Origin: Coneutiohabitans thermophilus
GTDB taxonomy: Bacteria; Zhuqueibacterota; Zhuqueibacteria; Zhuqueibacterales; Zhuqueibacteraceae
Assembly: GCA_034505235.1 (NCBI GenBank)
Contig: JAPDQY010000005.1
Span: 1 to 64,000 of the forward strand
DNA length: 64,000 nt
Reading direction: 5' to 3'
In this document: piece after piece, positions 34,907-44,690 of the stretch
Position numbering within the stretch: the first letter of the stretch is position 1
Layout of the letters: every line of letters starts with the position of its first letter
The notes under the pieces: model-generated
The model's input: only the letters and a program-made list of their open reading frames with translations
Databases searched by the model: none
What the model was told of the DNA's origin: nothing
Program-made: the position numbers and the translations under genes

Positions 34907-37054
34907 ATGAGGCGTATCCGCATCGGCATAGACGTCGGCGGAACGTTCATCAACGCCGTGGCCCTCGATACCGCGAGTTTCAGCATCATCGCGCACACCA
35001 AGACACCCACCACCCATCACGCCAACAGCGGTGTGGCACATGGCATGGTCACCGTCTTGCGCAGACTCCTGCGCAAGGGCGAGATCGATCCGGCAGAGAT
35101 CATTCTGGTGGCTTACAGCACCACCCTGGCCAGCAACGCCCTGCTGGAAGGCGACGTGGCCAAGGTGGGCATCATCGGCATGGGCACCGGCTTGAAGACG
35201 CGGCGGGTGCGGCGCGAGACCAACATCAAAGACCTCGAGCTGGCCCCCGGCAAAAAGCTGCCCACATGCTACCGCTTTCTCGACACGCGCCGGAATTTTT
35301 CCACCGCCGTGATTCGGCAAACCCTCCACGAGCTGCAGGCCGAGGGCGCGCAGGCAATTGTCGCCGCCGAGGCTTTTTCCGTTGAAAACCCCCGCTACGA
35401 ATTGCAAGTGCTGGACTGTGCCCGCGAACTGGGCCTGCCGGCCACGGCCACCCAGCAAATCTCCCAGTTGTACGGCCTGCGCCTGCGCACGCGCACAGCC
35501 GTGCTCACTGCCAGTATTTTACCAGTGATGCTCGCCACCCTGGAAATGATGGAGCGCAGCCTGGAGGAAGCCGGCATTCAAGCCCCCTTGATGATCATGC
35601 GTTCGGACGGCGGCGTGATGGATGTGAAGAGCATGCGTGAGCGGCCGTTGTTGACACTGCTTTCCGGCCCGGCGGCCGGTATCGCCGGCGCCCTGATGTA
35701 TGCTTCGCTCACCGAGGGCATTTTTCTGGAAGTCGGCGGCACCAGTACAAACATCAGCCTGATTCACCGCGGCCAGGTGGCGGTGCACACCGCGCGCCTC
35801 GGGCCGCACCAGCTCTCCATTAAGGCGTTCGATATTCACAGCGTGGCGGTGGCCGGCGGCAGCATGATTCGCATTCAGCAGGGCCGCGTTCACGACGTCG
35901 GCCCGCGCAGCGCACATCTCGCCCGCATGCCTTACGAAGCCTTCAGCGAGACTAGCGATATTCACGAGGCCGAACCCACGCTTGCTCCGCCCCGCAGCGG
36001 CGACCCCGGTGATTACGTCTTCCTGCAACACCAGGAGAAAAAAATCGCGCTCACGCTTACCGGCGCCGCCAATCTTCTGGGATGTGTTCCGGATTACGAT
36101 TATGCCCGCGGCGGTCAAAAAAATGTCGGGATGAGCTATGCCAAGCTCGGGCGGCTGCTCGATCAGGCGCCAGAGCAGATCGCGGAGGCCGTGATGCAGG
36201 CCGGCTGTCGCAAAATCGCCGAAGCCGTGCGCAGCCTGCTGAGCCACTATGAGTTGCCGCGCGAGAACCTGAGGCTGGTGGGTGCCGGCGGCGCCGCTGC
36301 CACCGTGGTGCCCTACACCGCCAGGCTGCTCAATCTCCCGTTCACGGTGGTGTTGAACAGTGCGCTCTTTTCCGCCATCGGCGTGGCGCTTGCAATGATT
36401 CGTGAAACCATCGAGCGCAGCCTGGTGAATCCCACCGAAGAAGATCTGATCAATCTACGCCAGGAGGCGGAACGCGTCGTGCTCGCCCGCGGGGCCTCGG
36501 CGGAAAGTGTCGACATCAAAATCGAAGTCGACGCGCAGCACCATCTTGTGCGCGCGATCGCCACCGGCGCCACCGACGCCCGCCTGCTGGAAAGAATCCG
36601 CCGGCCGGTCCCCGCCCACCAACGGGCGAGCGTGGCCGCCGACGCACTGGATGCCGAGCTGGCGAGCGTTCAAATGTTGGCACATACCGATTTTTTCACC
36701 GTCTATTCCGCGGTCAAAACCGTCCCCCGCTTCTTTGGGCTGCTCAAAAGCCGGCGCCAGCCCATGGTGATTGTCGATCAGCACGGTGTCGTGCGTCTCA
36801 CGTTCGAGCACGCCGAAATCAGGGAAATGACCGCCGGTGAGGGCCGCCAGCGCCTGCAGGAATTTCTGGAGAAATGCACGCACTATGGCGACAGTGGCGC
36901 CTGGCTGCCGGGCATATACCTGGCAATCGGGCCGCGCCTGGTGGATTTTTCCGGGCTGGTCAGTATCAACCAAATCCTTTCCCTCGGCACCCATGAGCTG
37001 GAGCAAACCCGCGCGGATTCGCCGGTGCTGCTGGTCGCGGATCTGAAGAATTGA
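34907..37054 (+). CDS. hydantoinase A / oxoprolinase family protein
   Basis: 715 residues of the HyuA family. IGIDVGGTFINA (7-18) is the N-terminal actin-like ATPase motif; STTLASNALLEG, RSDGGVMDV and LEVGGTSTNISLI are family blocks. HyuA hydrolyses N-substituted hydantoins or 5-oxoproline with ATP, usually with HyuB. No HyuB gene is adjacent, and the C-terminal domain is standard length, so this may act alone like a minority of family members or with a distant partner. Confidence 0.82.
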   Translation: MRRIRIGIDVGGTFINAVALDTASFSIIAHTKTPTTHHANSGVAHGMVTVLRRLLRKGEIDPAEIILVAYSTTLASNALLEGDVAKVGIIGMGTGLKTRRVRRETNIKDLELAPGKKLPTCYRFLDTRRNFSTAVIRQTLHELQAEGAQAIVAAEAFSVENPRYELQVLDCARELGLPATATQQISQLYGLRLRTRTAVLTASILPVMLATLEMMERSLEEAGIQAPLMIMRSDGGVMDVKSMRERPLLTLLSGPAAGIAGALMYASLTEGIFLEVGGTSTNISLIHRGQVAVHTARLGPHQLSIKAFDIHSVAVAGGSMIRIQQGRVHDVGPRSAHLARMPYEAFSETSDIHEAEPTLAPPRSGDPGDYVFLQHQEKKIALTLTGAANLLGCVPDYDYARGGQKNVGMSYAKLGRLLDQAPEQIAEAVMQAGCRKIAEAVRSLLSHYELPRENLRLVGAGGAAATVVPYTARLLNLPFTVVLNSALFSAIGVALAMIRETIERSLVNPTEEDLINLRQEAERVVLARGASAESVDIKIEVDAQHHLVRAIATGATDARLLERIRRPVPAHQRASVAADALDAELASVQMLAHTDFFTVYSAVKTVPRFFGLLKSRRQPMVIVDQHGVVRLTFEHAEIREMTAGEGRQRLQEFLEKCTHYGDSGAWLPGIYLAIGPRLVDFSGLVSINQILSLGTHELEQTRADSPVLLVADLKN

Positions 37055-37293
37055 GGCGATGACGTGACGCGCCGGGCACCGTGCCCGCGCAAAAATACCG
37101 ATGGTGAGGCAACCTGTCCGTCAACACCTTTTTTCGGTTCGGCAGAAATGTTCCGCCATGAGAAGAAAGCCACTGCCCGGGCACGAATGATTCGAATCCA
37201 CTTTGTTTGCAGCATTCCCTTGCCGAGCGGGCTGCCGGAGGGGGCAGGCGTCCGCGCGGTTCTTCGAATGACCAACTTTTTGCGATTCGGCTT

Positions 37294-38277
37294 ATGATCC
37301 TGACACGCACGGAGGCGGCGTCATCGGCACCGCTTTACCTCGCCCTCCACCTGCAAAGTGCCTCTCTGCAAGCCGGCTTGGGTGACGGCTTTCAAATTTT
37401 ACTGAGTGACCTCGGGATTCCCCTGGACAAGACCGACAGCGCCGCAGAATTTCTGCAGGCCCTGCGGCAGGTTCTGGAAAAGACGCAGATGATTGCGGCC
37501 GACCTTGCCAGCCCTTTGCTTGCCGCCGGTTTGGCGGTGCCGGCACATGTCCATCCCACCACCGGCAGTCTGACGCTCCCCACCGCGCCTCAGGCCATGT
37601 GGCAGGGCATGGACGTGAGGGCCTGGCTCGCGCACGAGCTCGGCCTGCCCGTGGTGGTGGAGTCCGACGTCATTGCGACGGCGGTGGCGGAATTGAAAGT
37701 CGGCGCGGCGCGCGGCGCAAACGACGTTCTGATCGTGAAGATCGACACCGAAGTCCAAGCCGCCTACTGGCGCAACGGCGAATTTGTGCGCGGTGCCCGG
37801 GGCTGCTTCGGCAACCTCGGCCACCTCGCGACCGGCAACAGTGATTTGCCCTGCTCCTGTGGCCATCTCGGTTGCCTGGAGGCGAGCGTTGCAACCGATG
37901 CCATCCTGGACCGTTTCTACGCCGCCGCGGAAGCCGCGGAGCTCGAGCTGGAAGATGACGAGATGCCGGAATCGGCGGAGGCGGTGTTTGCGCTCAGCCA
38001 GAAGCAGCACGCGATCGCAGTTGCCGTGCTGGATGACGTGACTTTTGATCTCGGCACCGGCATCGCCAGCGCGGTGAATCTGCTCAATCCGCAAAAAGTC
38101 GTCATCACCGGCGCACCGCTTTATTTGCGCAGCGAATTCTTTCAGCAGCTTGCCCGTGATGCCAGCCGGCGCATGCTGCCGGCCTGTGCCGCCGCAGTGC
38201 AACTGGTGCCGGGCATGATTCGGGAACATCCCGAATGCCTGGGCGCCATGCTCCTGGCCAGGGAGAGATTCGGCTGA
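37294..38277 (+). CDS. degenerate ROK-family protein
   Basis: 327 residues. The C-terminal half is clearly ROK, with the zinc motif CSCGHLGCLE (187-196). The N-terminal ATP-site motif DxGGT is missing (the segment reads LYLALHLQSASLQ), ENDANAA is replaced by ESDVIATA (123-130) and the GTGxGxGI loop by KIDTEVQAAYW (149-159). The aspartate of ESD is kept. It is probably a sugar-binding regulator or a decayed kinase rather than a typical glucokinase. No DNA-binding domain is present. Between HyuA and an SDR gene. Confidence 0.7.
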   Translation: MILTRTEAASSAPLYLALHLQSASLQAGLGDGFQILLSDLGIPLDKTDSAAEFLQALRQVLEKTQMIAADLASPLLAAGLAVPAHVHPTTGSLTLPTAPQAMWQGMDVRAWLAHELGLPVVVESDVIATAVAELKVGAARGANDVLIVKIDTEVQAAYWRNGEFVRGARGCFGNLGHLATGNSDLPCSCGHLGCLEASVATDAILDRFYAAAEAAELELEDDEMPESAEAVFALSQKQHAIAVAVLDDVTFDLGTGIASAVNLLNPQKVVITGAPLYLRSEFFQQLARDASRRMLPACAAAVQLVPGMIREHPECLGAMLLARERFG

Positions 38278-38304
38278 TTATTCTTCAACAAAGGGAGTGT
38301 CGCC

Positions 38305-39018
38305 ATGAATTTGACCGGCAAAGTGGCCATCGTCACCGGTGCCAGCCGCGGCATCGGCCGTGCGCTGGCGTTGCGGCTGGCACGCGAGGGGACACATCTG
38401 CTGCTCACCGCGCGTCAGGAGCCGCTGCTCGCGCAAGTGGCCGAACAAGCACGTCAGCAGGGGGTCGAAGTCGCCTCGGTGCGCGCGGACCTGCGGGAGC
38501 AGAAGGAAATCGATCAGATGATCCAAACCGCGGTCGAACGCTTTGGCCGCATCGAGATCCTGGTCAACAACGCCGGCTTGGGCTATCTGAAACCGGTGGC
38601 GGAGTTGACCACTGCCGAATGGGATGAGATGTTTGCCGTCAATCTGCGCGCGGTTTTTCTGGCCACGCGCGCGGCCCTGCCGCATTTGCGGCGGGCCGGC
38701 GGGAGCTTTGTGGTGAATGTGGCCTCGCTCGCCGGCAAGAACACTTTCGCCAACGGCAGCGGCTACACCGCCACCAAGTGGGGTTTGCGCGCCTTCAGCC
38801 AATGCCTGATGCTGGAGGAACGCCGGCACGGGCTGCATGTGCTCACGATTTGCCCGGGCTCGGTGGAAACCGAATTTGGCGCCGGCCGCGCCACCCCGCG
38901 ACCGGCATCGCGCGACATCCTCCTGCCGGAAGATGTCGCCGAGGCCGTGGTGGGCGCGCTGAAACTGCCGCCGCGCGCGATGCTCAGCGAGATCGACCTG
39001 CGCCCCTCGAATCCCTGA
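38305..39018 (+). CDS. short-chain dehydrogenase/reductase
   Basis: 237 residues, classical SDR. TGASRGIG (11-18) binds NAD(P), NNAG is at 88-91, and the catalytic S141, Y154 and K158 are present (YTATK). Closest in outline to FabG or YqjQ-like reductases; substrate unknown. AAAGGGAG precedes the ATG. 27 bases after the ROK-like gene. Confidence 0.85.
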   Translation: MNLTGKVAIVTGASRGIGRALALRLAREGTHLLLTARQEPLLAQVAEQARQQGVEVASVRADLREQKEIDQMIQTAVERFGRIEILVNNAGLGYLKPVAELTTAEWDEMFAVNLRAVFLATRAALPHLRRAGGSFVVNVASLAGKNTFANGSGYTATKWGLRAFSQCLMLEERRHGLHVLTICPGSVETEFGAGRATPRPASRDILLPEDVAEAVVGALKLPPRAMLSEIDLRPSNP

Positions 39019-39077
39019 ACCCGTCGCCATCTCTCTCAAAAGGATTTTGCAAGATCATTTCGAAAGGACACACTGCC

Positions 39078-40094
39078 ATGAAGCACGCTTGCTGCATCGC
39101 CCTGCTCGCCGGGCTGCCGCTTTTCCCCGGCAGCGGCCTGGCCCAACATTCCCAACGCCTGTTTGCCGCCGTGGCAAAGAACATCAACAGTGCGGAAAAT
39201 GGCGCCGCGGCAGCGACGGGCTTGCTGGCAACCCCGCTGCAGGGACCGCAATGGCAGCCGCTCACCTGGCCGGATATGCCGCTGCGCTGCCTCAGCCAGT
39301 CGCCTGCCGGTGGCTCCCCCAAACTGCTCGTGGCGGGATCAGACGGCATTCTGCGACCTTTCACCAATCCCACCGGCTGGCGCCTGCTGACGGATTGGCA
39401 ATTGACGGAAGTGCTCGATGTCGCCGTTGATCCGCTGGCACCCCGTACGATTTATGCCGCGACCGCCAATGGCATCTTCGTATCAACGGACGAGGGCAGG
39501 GGATGGCAGGCCCGCAATCGCGGCTTGGCGAGTACATTCGTCAGTTGCTTGCTGGCGGATCCGCAACAACCCGGCCGGTGGTTTGCCGGCACGGAAGCCG
39601 GCTTGTATGAATCGCTCAATGGCGGCCAGGATTGGCGGCTGCTCGCGCTCGAAGGCATCGCGGTGCGCGCCCTGTTGCGCGAGAAGCAATCGTGGCCCGG
39701 CATCTTCTGGGTTGGCACGGAAAATCACGGCCTGTATGAAAGTTTTGACGGCGCCAAAACCTTCGCCAAAGTCGACATGGATGACGACAGCAGCTCGGTC
39801 TATGCGCTTGCCGGCGGCGGTGCCAATGAACCAATCTATGCCGGACTGTTCGCCCAGGGTCTCTATCGTGCCTCCTCGCCGGGAGAATTGTGGGAACCGC
39901 TTGCCGGCAGCCAGCGGTTGGGCACGGTGTTCTGCATTTTGCCACTGCCGGAACAACAACTGCTCTTCGTCGGCACCCATGACCAGGGCGTGTTTCGCAG
40001 CACGGACGGCGGCCAAACCTGGCAAAGCTTCGGACTCGAGGGTGCGACGGTGCGCGATTTGATGCTGGGGGAGGCCGGTTGGGCCAGGCCCTAG
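39078..40094 (+). CDS. secreted beta-propeller protein (YCF48/sortilin-like)
   Basis: 338 residues. A signal peptide (MKHACCIALLAG, cut near GLAQ) leads into repeated units of the type GIFVSTDEGRGW, GLYESLNGGQDW and GVFRSTDGGQTW, the BNR/YCF48-like beta-propeller repeats. No sorting domain is present. A paralogue at 58106-59131 shares TDWxxTExxDxxVDPxAP. Function unknown. Confidence 0.75.
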   Translation: MKHACCIALLAGLPLFPGSGLAQHSQRLFAAVAKNINSAENGAAAATGLLATPLQGPQWQPLTWPDMPLRCLSQSPAGGSPKLLVAGSDGILRPFTNPTGWRLLTDWQLTEVLDVAVDPLAPRTIYAATANGIFVSTDEGRGWQARNRGLASTFVSCLLADPQQPGRWFAGTEAGLYESLNGGQDWRLLALEGIAVRALLREKQSWPGIFWVGTENHGLYESFDGAKTFAKVDMDDDSSSVYALAGGGANEPIYAGLFAQGLYRASSPGELWEPLAGSQRLGTVFCILPLPEQQLLFVGTHDQGVFRSTDGGQTWQSFGLEGATVRDLMLGEAGWARP

Positions 40095-40365
40095 GCACGG
40101 TTCCCGCGATGAGCGCAGGGGGACGCGCCGCTGTGTCGCGCAGAAGAATCTCGTGCAAGGCCGGGCCCTGTGGTCAATTTTTATGGAATCTTTGCAGGAG
40201 GTGAGCGCGTGATGTCCGGCTTTTCCGCAGCAACCGACCACCCGCTTGCCCAACGCCGGTTGTGTTGAGGACCATCATTTCGGTTGTGCCGTTGCTCTCA
40301 TTCCCGCCCTGCGGCAGCGGGGCAAAAAAAATGCACCTCACTCATTCAAGGAGGAAGGAATCGCA

Positions 40366-40923
40366 ATGTTGAATTCGAAGGTGGAGTTGAAGCAAAGTGG
40401 CATTCAAGGCCTGGGCATTTTCGCCAGGGAATTCATTGCAGAGGGCGAGATGGTATGGTGGGAAACTGCCGAGGAACAAGCGCGGCGTTTTATCGTGACC
40501 CGCCAGGAGATCGAAACCTGGCCGGAGGAGAAACAGCGCAATTTTCTCAAATATGCCTATCAAATCGATGCCGGCGTCTATTACGGCCCGCGTGACACGG
40601 TGCCGCAGGATCCGGCCGACTTCACCAACCACAGTTGCGATCCCAACACCTGGTTTGTCGATGACAACACCATGACCGCGCGCCGCGACATCATGCCCGG
40701 AGAGGAGATCACCTATGACTATGCCACCAGCGAGATCGAAGAAAGCTTCCTGCTGGTCTGCGGCTGCGGCGCCGCCAATTGCCGCGGCATCATTCGCGGC
40801 ACCGATCATTTATTGCCGGAATTGCAGGAAATGTACGGCAACCACATGATGCAGCATGTGCTGCGCAGCATCGCGGCCCATCGTGCCGCAGCGCACAAGG
40901 CAAAAGTTGCCGGCATGAAGTAA
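40366..40923 (+). CDS. SET-domain protein-lysine methyltransferase
   Basis: 185 residues. SET motifs appear in order: GIQGLGIFA (12-20), NHSCDPN (88-94) and EITYDYA (114-120), followed by a post-SET-like CGCGAANC (132-139). The SAM-binding and catalytic tyrosine positions are kept. SET enzymes methylate protein lysines; bacterial members are sporadic and few have known targets. AGGAGGAAGG precedes the ATG. It stands alone with 271 bases of upstream sequence. Confidence 0.85.
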   Translation: MLNSKVELKQSGIQGLGIFAREFIAEGEMVWWETAEEQARRFIVTRQEIETWPEEKQRNFLKYAYQIDAGVYYGPRDTVPQDPADFTNHSCDPNTWFVDDNTMTARRDIMPGEEITYDYATSEIEESFLLVCGCGAANCRGIIRGTDHLLPELQEMYGNHMMQHVLRSIAAHRAAAHKAKVAGMK

Positions 40924-41300
40924 TCCCCTTCGCTGAAAACTCGGCCGCGCCGGCCTCCAGCCCGCTTGCAGACCAGACGCCTGCGCCAGGCTTTCATCCT
41001 GATGGCAGGTCGCGCAGCGGGGACAGGCTCTCGGGAAAAATTGTGCCTCTCAGCCGATCGTTTGCGGCCGGTAATTGCGGGGTGTCCATGCGCCGTTGCG
41101 CGTTTCCTCCGCCTCGCCGCCGGCTGCCGGCAAATTTCGCAAGGACGCCCTCTCTCTTCCAGCCTCTCGATGCCTTCCCCGCCAGCAGACAACGGCGGCT
41201 GGGAAGAGAGAAGGGCGTCATGTTCAGAGGCATGATCGTGTTGTCGTCGCGGTCCCGATCTTTCACGCGAGGATTGCGACAGGACCATTCGAGCCGCGCC
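40924..41300. other. intergenic stretch with a long imperfect hairpin
   Basis: No gene is visible between the convergent SET and glycosidase genes. The notable structure is the hairpin at 41144-41219. Confidence 0.5.
41144..41219. repeat. long inverted repeat between convergent genes
   Basis: Arms at 41144-41164 (GACGCCCTCTCTCTTCCAGCC spans 21 bases; key ends GACGCCC and CCAGCC) and 41197-41219 pair over about 20 bases with two single-base bulges. The loop is 32 bases. There is no T-run on either strand, so it is not a standard intrinsic terminator. It could be a MITE remnant or a bidirectional end structure. Confidence 0.6.
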
Positions 41301-43328
41301 TTATTTTTGCTTCACAAGAACAGACAGGTTTTGCGCCGGCCAGGGCAGGGTGAAGCCCTCTGCGGGCTTGGACTGCGGTTGCCCGTCAATCCACCATCCC
41401 GTCTGGCTTTCCGCGGCAACTCTCTCAATCCGCACAGCCAATCTTGTGTCCCGCACTCTCACCGTTGCTTCCAGCCAATTCATCCCCGCCAGCAACCGGG
41501 GGCGCAGGCGCAACTGCCGCCACTCCGGGCGAATTCCCAGCACATGATGAATGCACAAGATGATGATTTCCGCCCAAGTCCAGGGAATGATGCCGATTTG
41601 CGGACAGGGTGGAATGGGCCGCGGGCCGTAGAATTCAAACCAGGCGCCGGCGCGGCCGCCGGGCACGGTCGTCAGCCAGTGCAACACACGCCAGACTTTT
41701 TCATCGTTGCCGGCTTCGAACCAGGCGCGTGCGATGAACAGCGAAGCAAATGGCCACGGCCCTGGAGAGTCTGGCTCGGAGGTATAGTGATAACGGCCAT
41801 AGCCCCCGCCGGTCCAGTTGGTATTCCACAAGCCTTCGAGATGCGCCAGCGTTCTCTGCGCCAGCTCGCTGCGCGGGTCGATGAATTCCAGCGCAATCGG
41901 CAGGGCGGCGGCGCTGTCGGGATTCAAATAATGCGGGCCGGGCTGGCGCAGGGGAATGCTGGCCGGGAACGTCTCCGGCTCACGCAGAAACGTTTCCGTC
42001 TGCACCTCGCCATTCAGGCGGCGGCGCTTGATGAAATGGCCATTCTCGATCAGACAAAATTTGGGATCAAACAGCATGGCCTGCGTGATTGCCTGCGCCG
42101 CCTCCAGCCAGCCGCGGGCACGGTCCTGCTCGCCGAGCAATTCCGCCAGCCGGGCGGCGCTGCGCAGGCCGAGAGCCGGATAAAATTGATACATCAGCTC
42201 CATGCCGTCCTCGATGCCGAACAGATGGTGACGCTCCCAGAATTCGCGCTGGTTGTGCAGCAGAAAAGTTTCGGGATGGCGGAAAACCGGTTGCAAGGGC
42301 AAATCCGCGGTGGCGCAAATACGCGGCCAGTGCCGCCGGATCAAAGCGAGATCACCGGTCCAATCACAGTAGAGCTGCAGGGTGTGGAGCAGAATGCCGT
42401 TCTGGTCGAGTTCCACCTCGGCCGGCGGCCGCCGGCGGCTGGAATCGACGGTGTCGCCCGCGGGCGTCACGAACTCCGTCAGCATGCGCTCCAACATGGT
42501 GGCCGCGAGCTGCCATTGGCCGGTGCACACCAGTGCCTGCACCATCATGGCCTGGTCGCGCGTCCATTCGAGATTGTATTGCCAGCAGCTCGAATCACAA
42601 CGACCGCGTGCGGAGATGACCGCCTGCAATTGGTGGCAGGAGGCGTGGAAGAGATGATTCAGCACCGGCGAATCGCTCAGCCAAGCCGCCGCCTGTTGCC
42701 AGTAGTTTGCCGCCTCCGGCAAAGGAGCCTGCGGTTCGCTCCAACGACAAAGCACGGCCGGCTGCTCCGAACCTTGTGCCGTCAGGCAATATTCGACAAA
42801 ACACTGCTTCGTTTCCCCGCCGGCCAGAGGCAAATCTTTGGTGAGCTGCTGCGCCCGCACGCCGGTGTGCAGGGTTACGTGCTGTGATCGTGAAGAAATG
42901 TTGCTGATGGTGAGAGCACGCACGAGGCGGGGAGTGGAGCGGTCCGGGCAGAAGAAGCGCTCACGCACAGCAAACTCTTCCGTCTCCCAGAACACCGCCA
43001 CTGTCGGAATCTTTTCCTGCTGCAGCCAGAAGGCTTTGACGCTTGCCGGGTCAGCCGCCAGGATTGCTCCCCCGGTCTCGAGCCGCAACATGGTGGCTGC
43101 CAGTCCGGTTTGCGGATCGAAGCTCAGCGCTTTGCGTTTCGGGCCGAAGTGATCCGGCGACATCAGTAACAGGCCGACCGGCGTGCCCTCGCCGGAGGTG
43201 CAGATTTGAACAGCGGCGGTGAGATGGCCATTTCCGAGAAAGTAATAGTCGATGCCGGCGAGCATCGTGCGCACATCGGGCGGGCCGAGGGCGGGATCAT
43301 CGCTGTAGAAATGTTCCGAAGCTTCCAT
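41301..43328 (-). CDS. cytosolic six-hairpin glycosidase (GH15-like barrel)
   Basis: 675 residues, no signal peptide. A beta-sandwich N-terminal domain (about 1-230) is followed by an (alpha/alpha)6 barrel with LEWTRDQAMMVQAL, ELDQNGILLHTL and FGIEDGMELMYQFYP, with candidate acidic residues E and D at barrel-loop positions. The C-terminal end is a small beta domain. The fold family includes glucoamylases, rhamnosidases and debranching enzymes; I cannot name the substrate. It follows the MetE-like gene on the minus strand after 328 empty bases. Confidence 0.68.
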   Translation of the reverse strand: MEASEHFYSDDPALGPPDVRTMLAGIDYYFLGNGHLTAAVQICTSGEGTPVGLLLMSPDHFGPKRKALSFDPQTGLAATMLRLETGGAILAADPASVKAFWLQQEKIPTVAVFWETEEFAVRERFFCPDRSTPRLVRALTISNISSRSQHVTLHTGVRAQQLTKDLPLAGGETKQCFVEYCLTAQGSEQPAVLCRWSEPQAPLPEAANYWQQAAAWLSDSPVLNHLFHASCHQLQAVISARGRCDSSCWQYNLEWTRDQAMMVQALVCTGQWQLAATMLERMLTEFVTPAGDTVDSSRRRPPAEVELDQNGILLHTLQLYCDWTGDLALIRRHWPRICATADLPLQPVFRHPETFLLHNQREFWERHHLFGIEDGMELMYQFYPALGLRSAARLAELLGEQDRARGWLEAAQAITQAMLFDPKFCLIENGHFIKRRRLNGEVQTETFLREPETFPASIPLRQPGPHYLNPDSAAALPIALEFIDPRSELAQRTLAHLEGLWNTNWTGGGYGRYHYTSEPDSPGPWPFASLFIARAWFEAGNDEKVWRVLHWLTTVPGGRAGAWFEFYGPRPIPPCPQIGIIPWTWAEIIILCIHHVLGIRPEWRQLRLRPRLLAGMNWLEATVRVRDTRLAVRIERVAAESQTGWWIDGQPQSKPAEGFTLPWPAQNLSVLVKQK

Positions 43329-43656
43329 GGCTCTTTCCGGGTGGATGATGGAAAAGGGAGACAGGTGGTGGTGACGTGTTGCGCGCCGGCTTAGCGGTCA
43401 CGAAGCTTGCTTGGCTGGATCAGGGGCAGGGCACCGCTCCGGCTGTCAAGCCACCGCCTGCCAGCGGCGTAATCCCCAAGCGAAGGACAACGCCCGGCAA
43501 GCTCGGGCAGCCGCCCCCGCCGGGCCTGCAGCAGGGAAGGCAGGCAGGTGAGGAATACTTGTGGCTGTCAGGGGAAAGTTGTCGCTTCAGCGAAGGCACC
43601 GGCATTATTTTTCGTCGCCGTACGGTTGTGCGGGCACATTTGCAAACACGCCGGGC
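43329..43656. other. intergenic stretch, nothing recognised
   Basis: Between two minus-strand genes (the glycosidase start and the MetE-like stop). No gene, repeat or clear promoter was seen. Confidence 0.4.
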
Positions 43657-44661
43657 TCAGCGGCCCAGGAAGAGATCGCGGCCCCTGACAAGATTGCGCA
43701 GTTTGGCATCAGCGACCGAACGCGGCAGCATCCACAAGCCGCAATCGGGGTGAACGTAGTGGATGCGTTCTGCGCCGACCAGCCTGGCCACTTCTTCAAT
43801 GCGGCGGGCGATTTCTTCGGGGGATTCCACCTGATTGTCTTTGATGTCGATGACGCCCAGGCCGATGCCCATCTCCGGTTTGAGCTGCACCAGCATGTGC
43901 TTGTCGGATTCGGGTCGGCGCGCCATTTCCAGCACCATGTGGTCGCACTGCAGGCGGTTGATAAAACGCACCAGGCGGTCATAGGTGCCTTGCTGCACGC
44001 GTTGACCGCCATAATTGCCGAAACAGAGATGCACGGCCTTTTGCGTCTGCACGTTTTTGAAGATGCGGTTGATGGCCTCGGCTGCCAGGTCGGCATCATC
44101 GGGGTTGCCGGTCAGGTTGGCCTCGTCAATCTGGATGACTTCCGCATTGATGCCGACCACCTGCTCCGCGAGAATATCGGCGAGCGCCAGCACCAGCTCC
44201 GCAAAGCTGGCATAGTGTTGATTGAGCAGCACGCGCGCCAGCATGTAGGGGCTGGTGAGGGTGAACTTCAAGGGTTTGGTGGTGAGGGGGCGGATGAACT
44301 CGAAATCCTTCAACAAATTCAGGGTGCCGGCGCCGAGCGTCTCGACCACGATGCCCGCCGGCTCGGCGCGATAAGCCAGGGCGCTTTGCCGGCGAAACGT
44401 CTCGAGGGTCTTGCGGGAAAAGGAGGTTTGCACACCCGTCATCGGCCGGATGAAATAATCGATCATGCCATTGGTTTCGGGATGATTGATGTCCCAGCGG
44501 TAGAGCTCACCGTCGACGAGTAAATCGATGCCGGCCAGCTCCTGGATTTTGAGCACGACCAGCACGGCGTCCCGCAGGTGCTCCTTGGTGCCGAAAGTTC
44601 GCAGCCATAGAGGTACGGGATAGCTGCCGACCGTGGTCGTCAGCAACGAGGGTTTGGCCAT
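43657..44661 (-). CDS. stand-alone MetE-type (core-MetE) methyltransferase
   Basis: 334 residues, equivalent to only the catalytic C-terminal barrel of cobalamin-independent methionine synthase. The zinc ligands are visible: H211, C213, E245 and C307 (HLCFGNYGG, MARRP and HPDCGLW). LLTTTVGSYPVP opens the barrel. Core-MetE proteins of archaea and some bacteria take methyl from a corrinoid donor rather than folate. It could instead be a member of the family acting on another thiol. ATG 44661 has AGGGAGA upstream. Divergent from an AraC regulator gene. Confidence 0.8.
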   Translation of the reverse strand: MAKPSLLTTTVGSYPVPLWLRTFGTKEHLRDAVLVVLKIQELAGIDLLVDGELYRWDINHPETNGMIDYFIRPMTGVQTSFSRKTLETFRRQSALAYRAEPAGIVVETLGAGTLNLLKDFEFIRPLTTKPLKFTLTSPYMLARVLLNQHYASFAELVLALADILAEQVVGINAEVIQIDEANLTGNPDDADLAAEAINRIFKNVQTQKAVHLCFGNYGGQRVQQGTYDRLVRFINRLQCDHMVLEMARRPESDKHMLVQLKPEMGIGLGVIDIKDNQVESPEEIARRIEEVARLVGAERIHYVHPDCGLWMLPRSVADAKLRNLVRGRDLFLGR

Positions 44662-44690
44662 AGGGTCTCCCTGGGTTCTGGAAAAAGACC

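Noticed and set aside
37069..37090. Hairpin after hydantoinase A as a terminator
   Set aside because: GC-rich stem is followed by A residues, not T, on the plus strand and no gene ends nearby on the minus strand.
37140..37210. tRNA-like GATTCGAATCC
   Set aside because: No acceptor or anticodon stem can be folded around it.
40779..42887. 702-codon plus-strand frame
   Set aside because: Overlaps the SET gene end and is antisense to the glycosidase; no family sequence.
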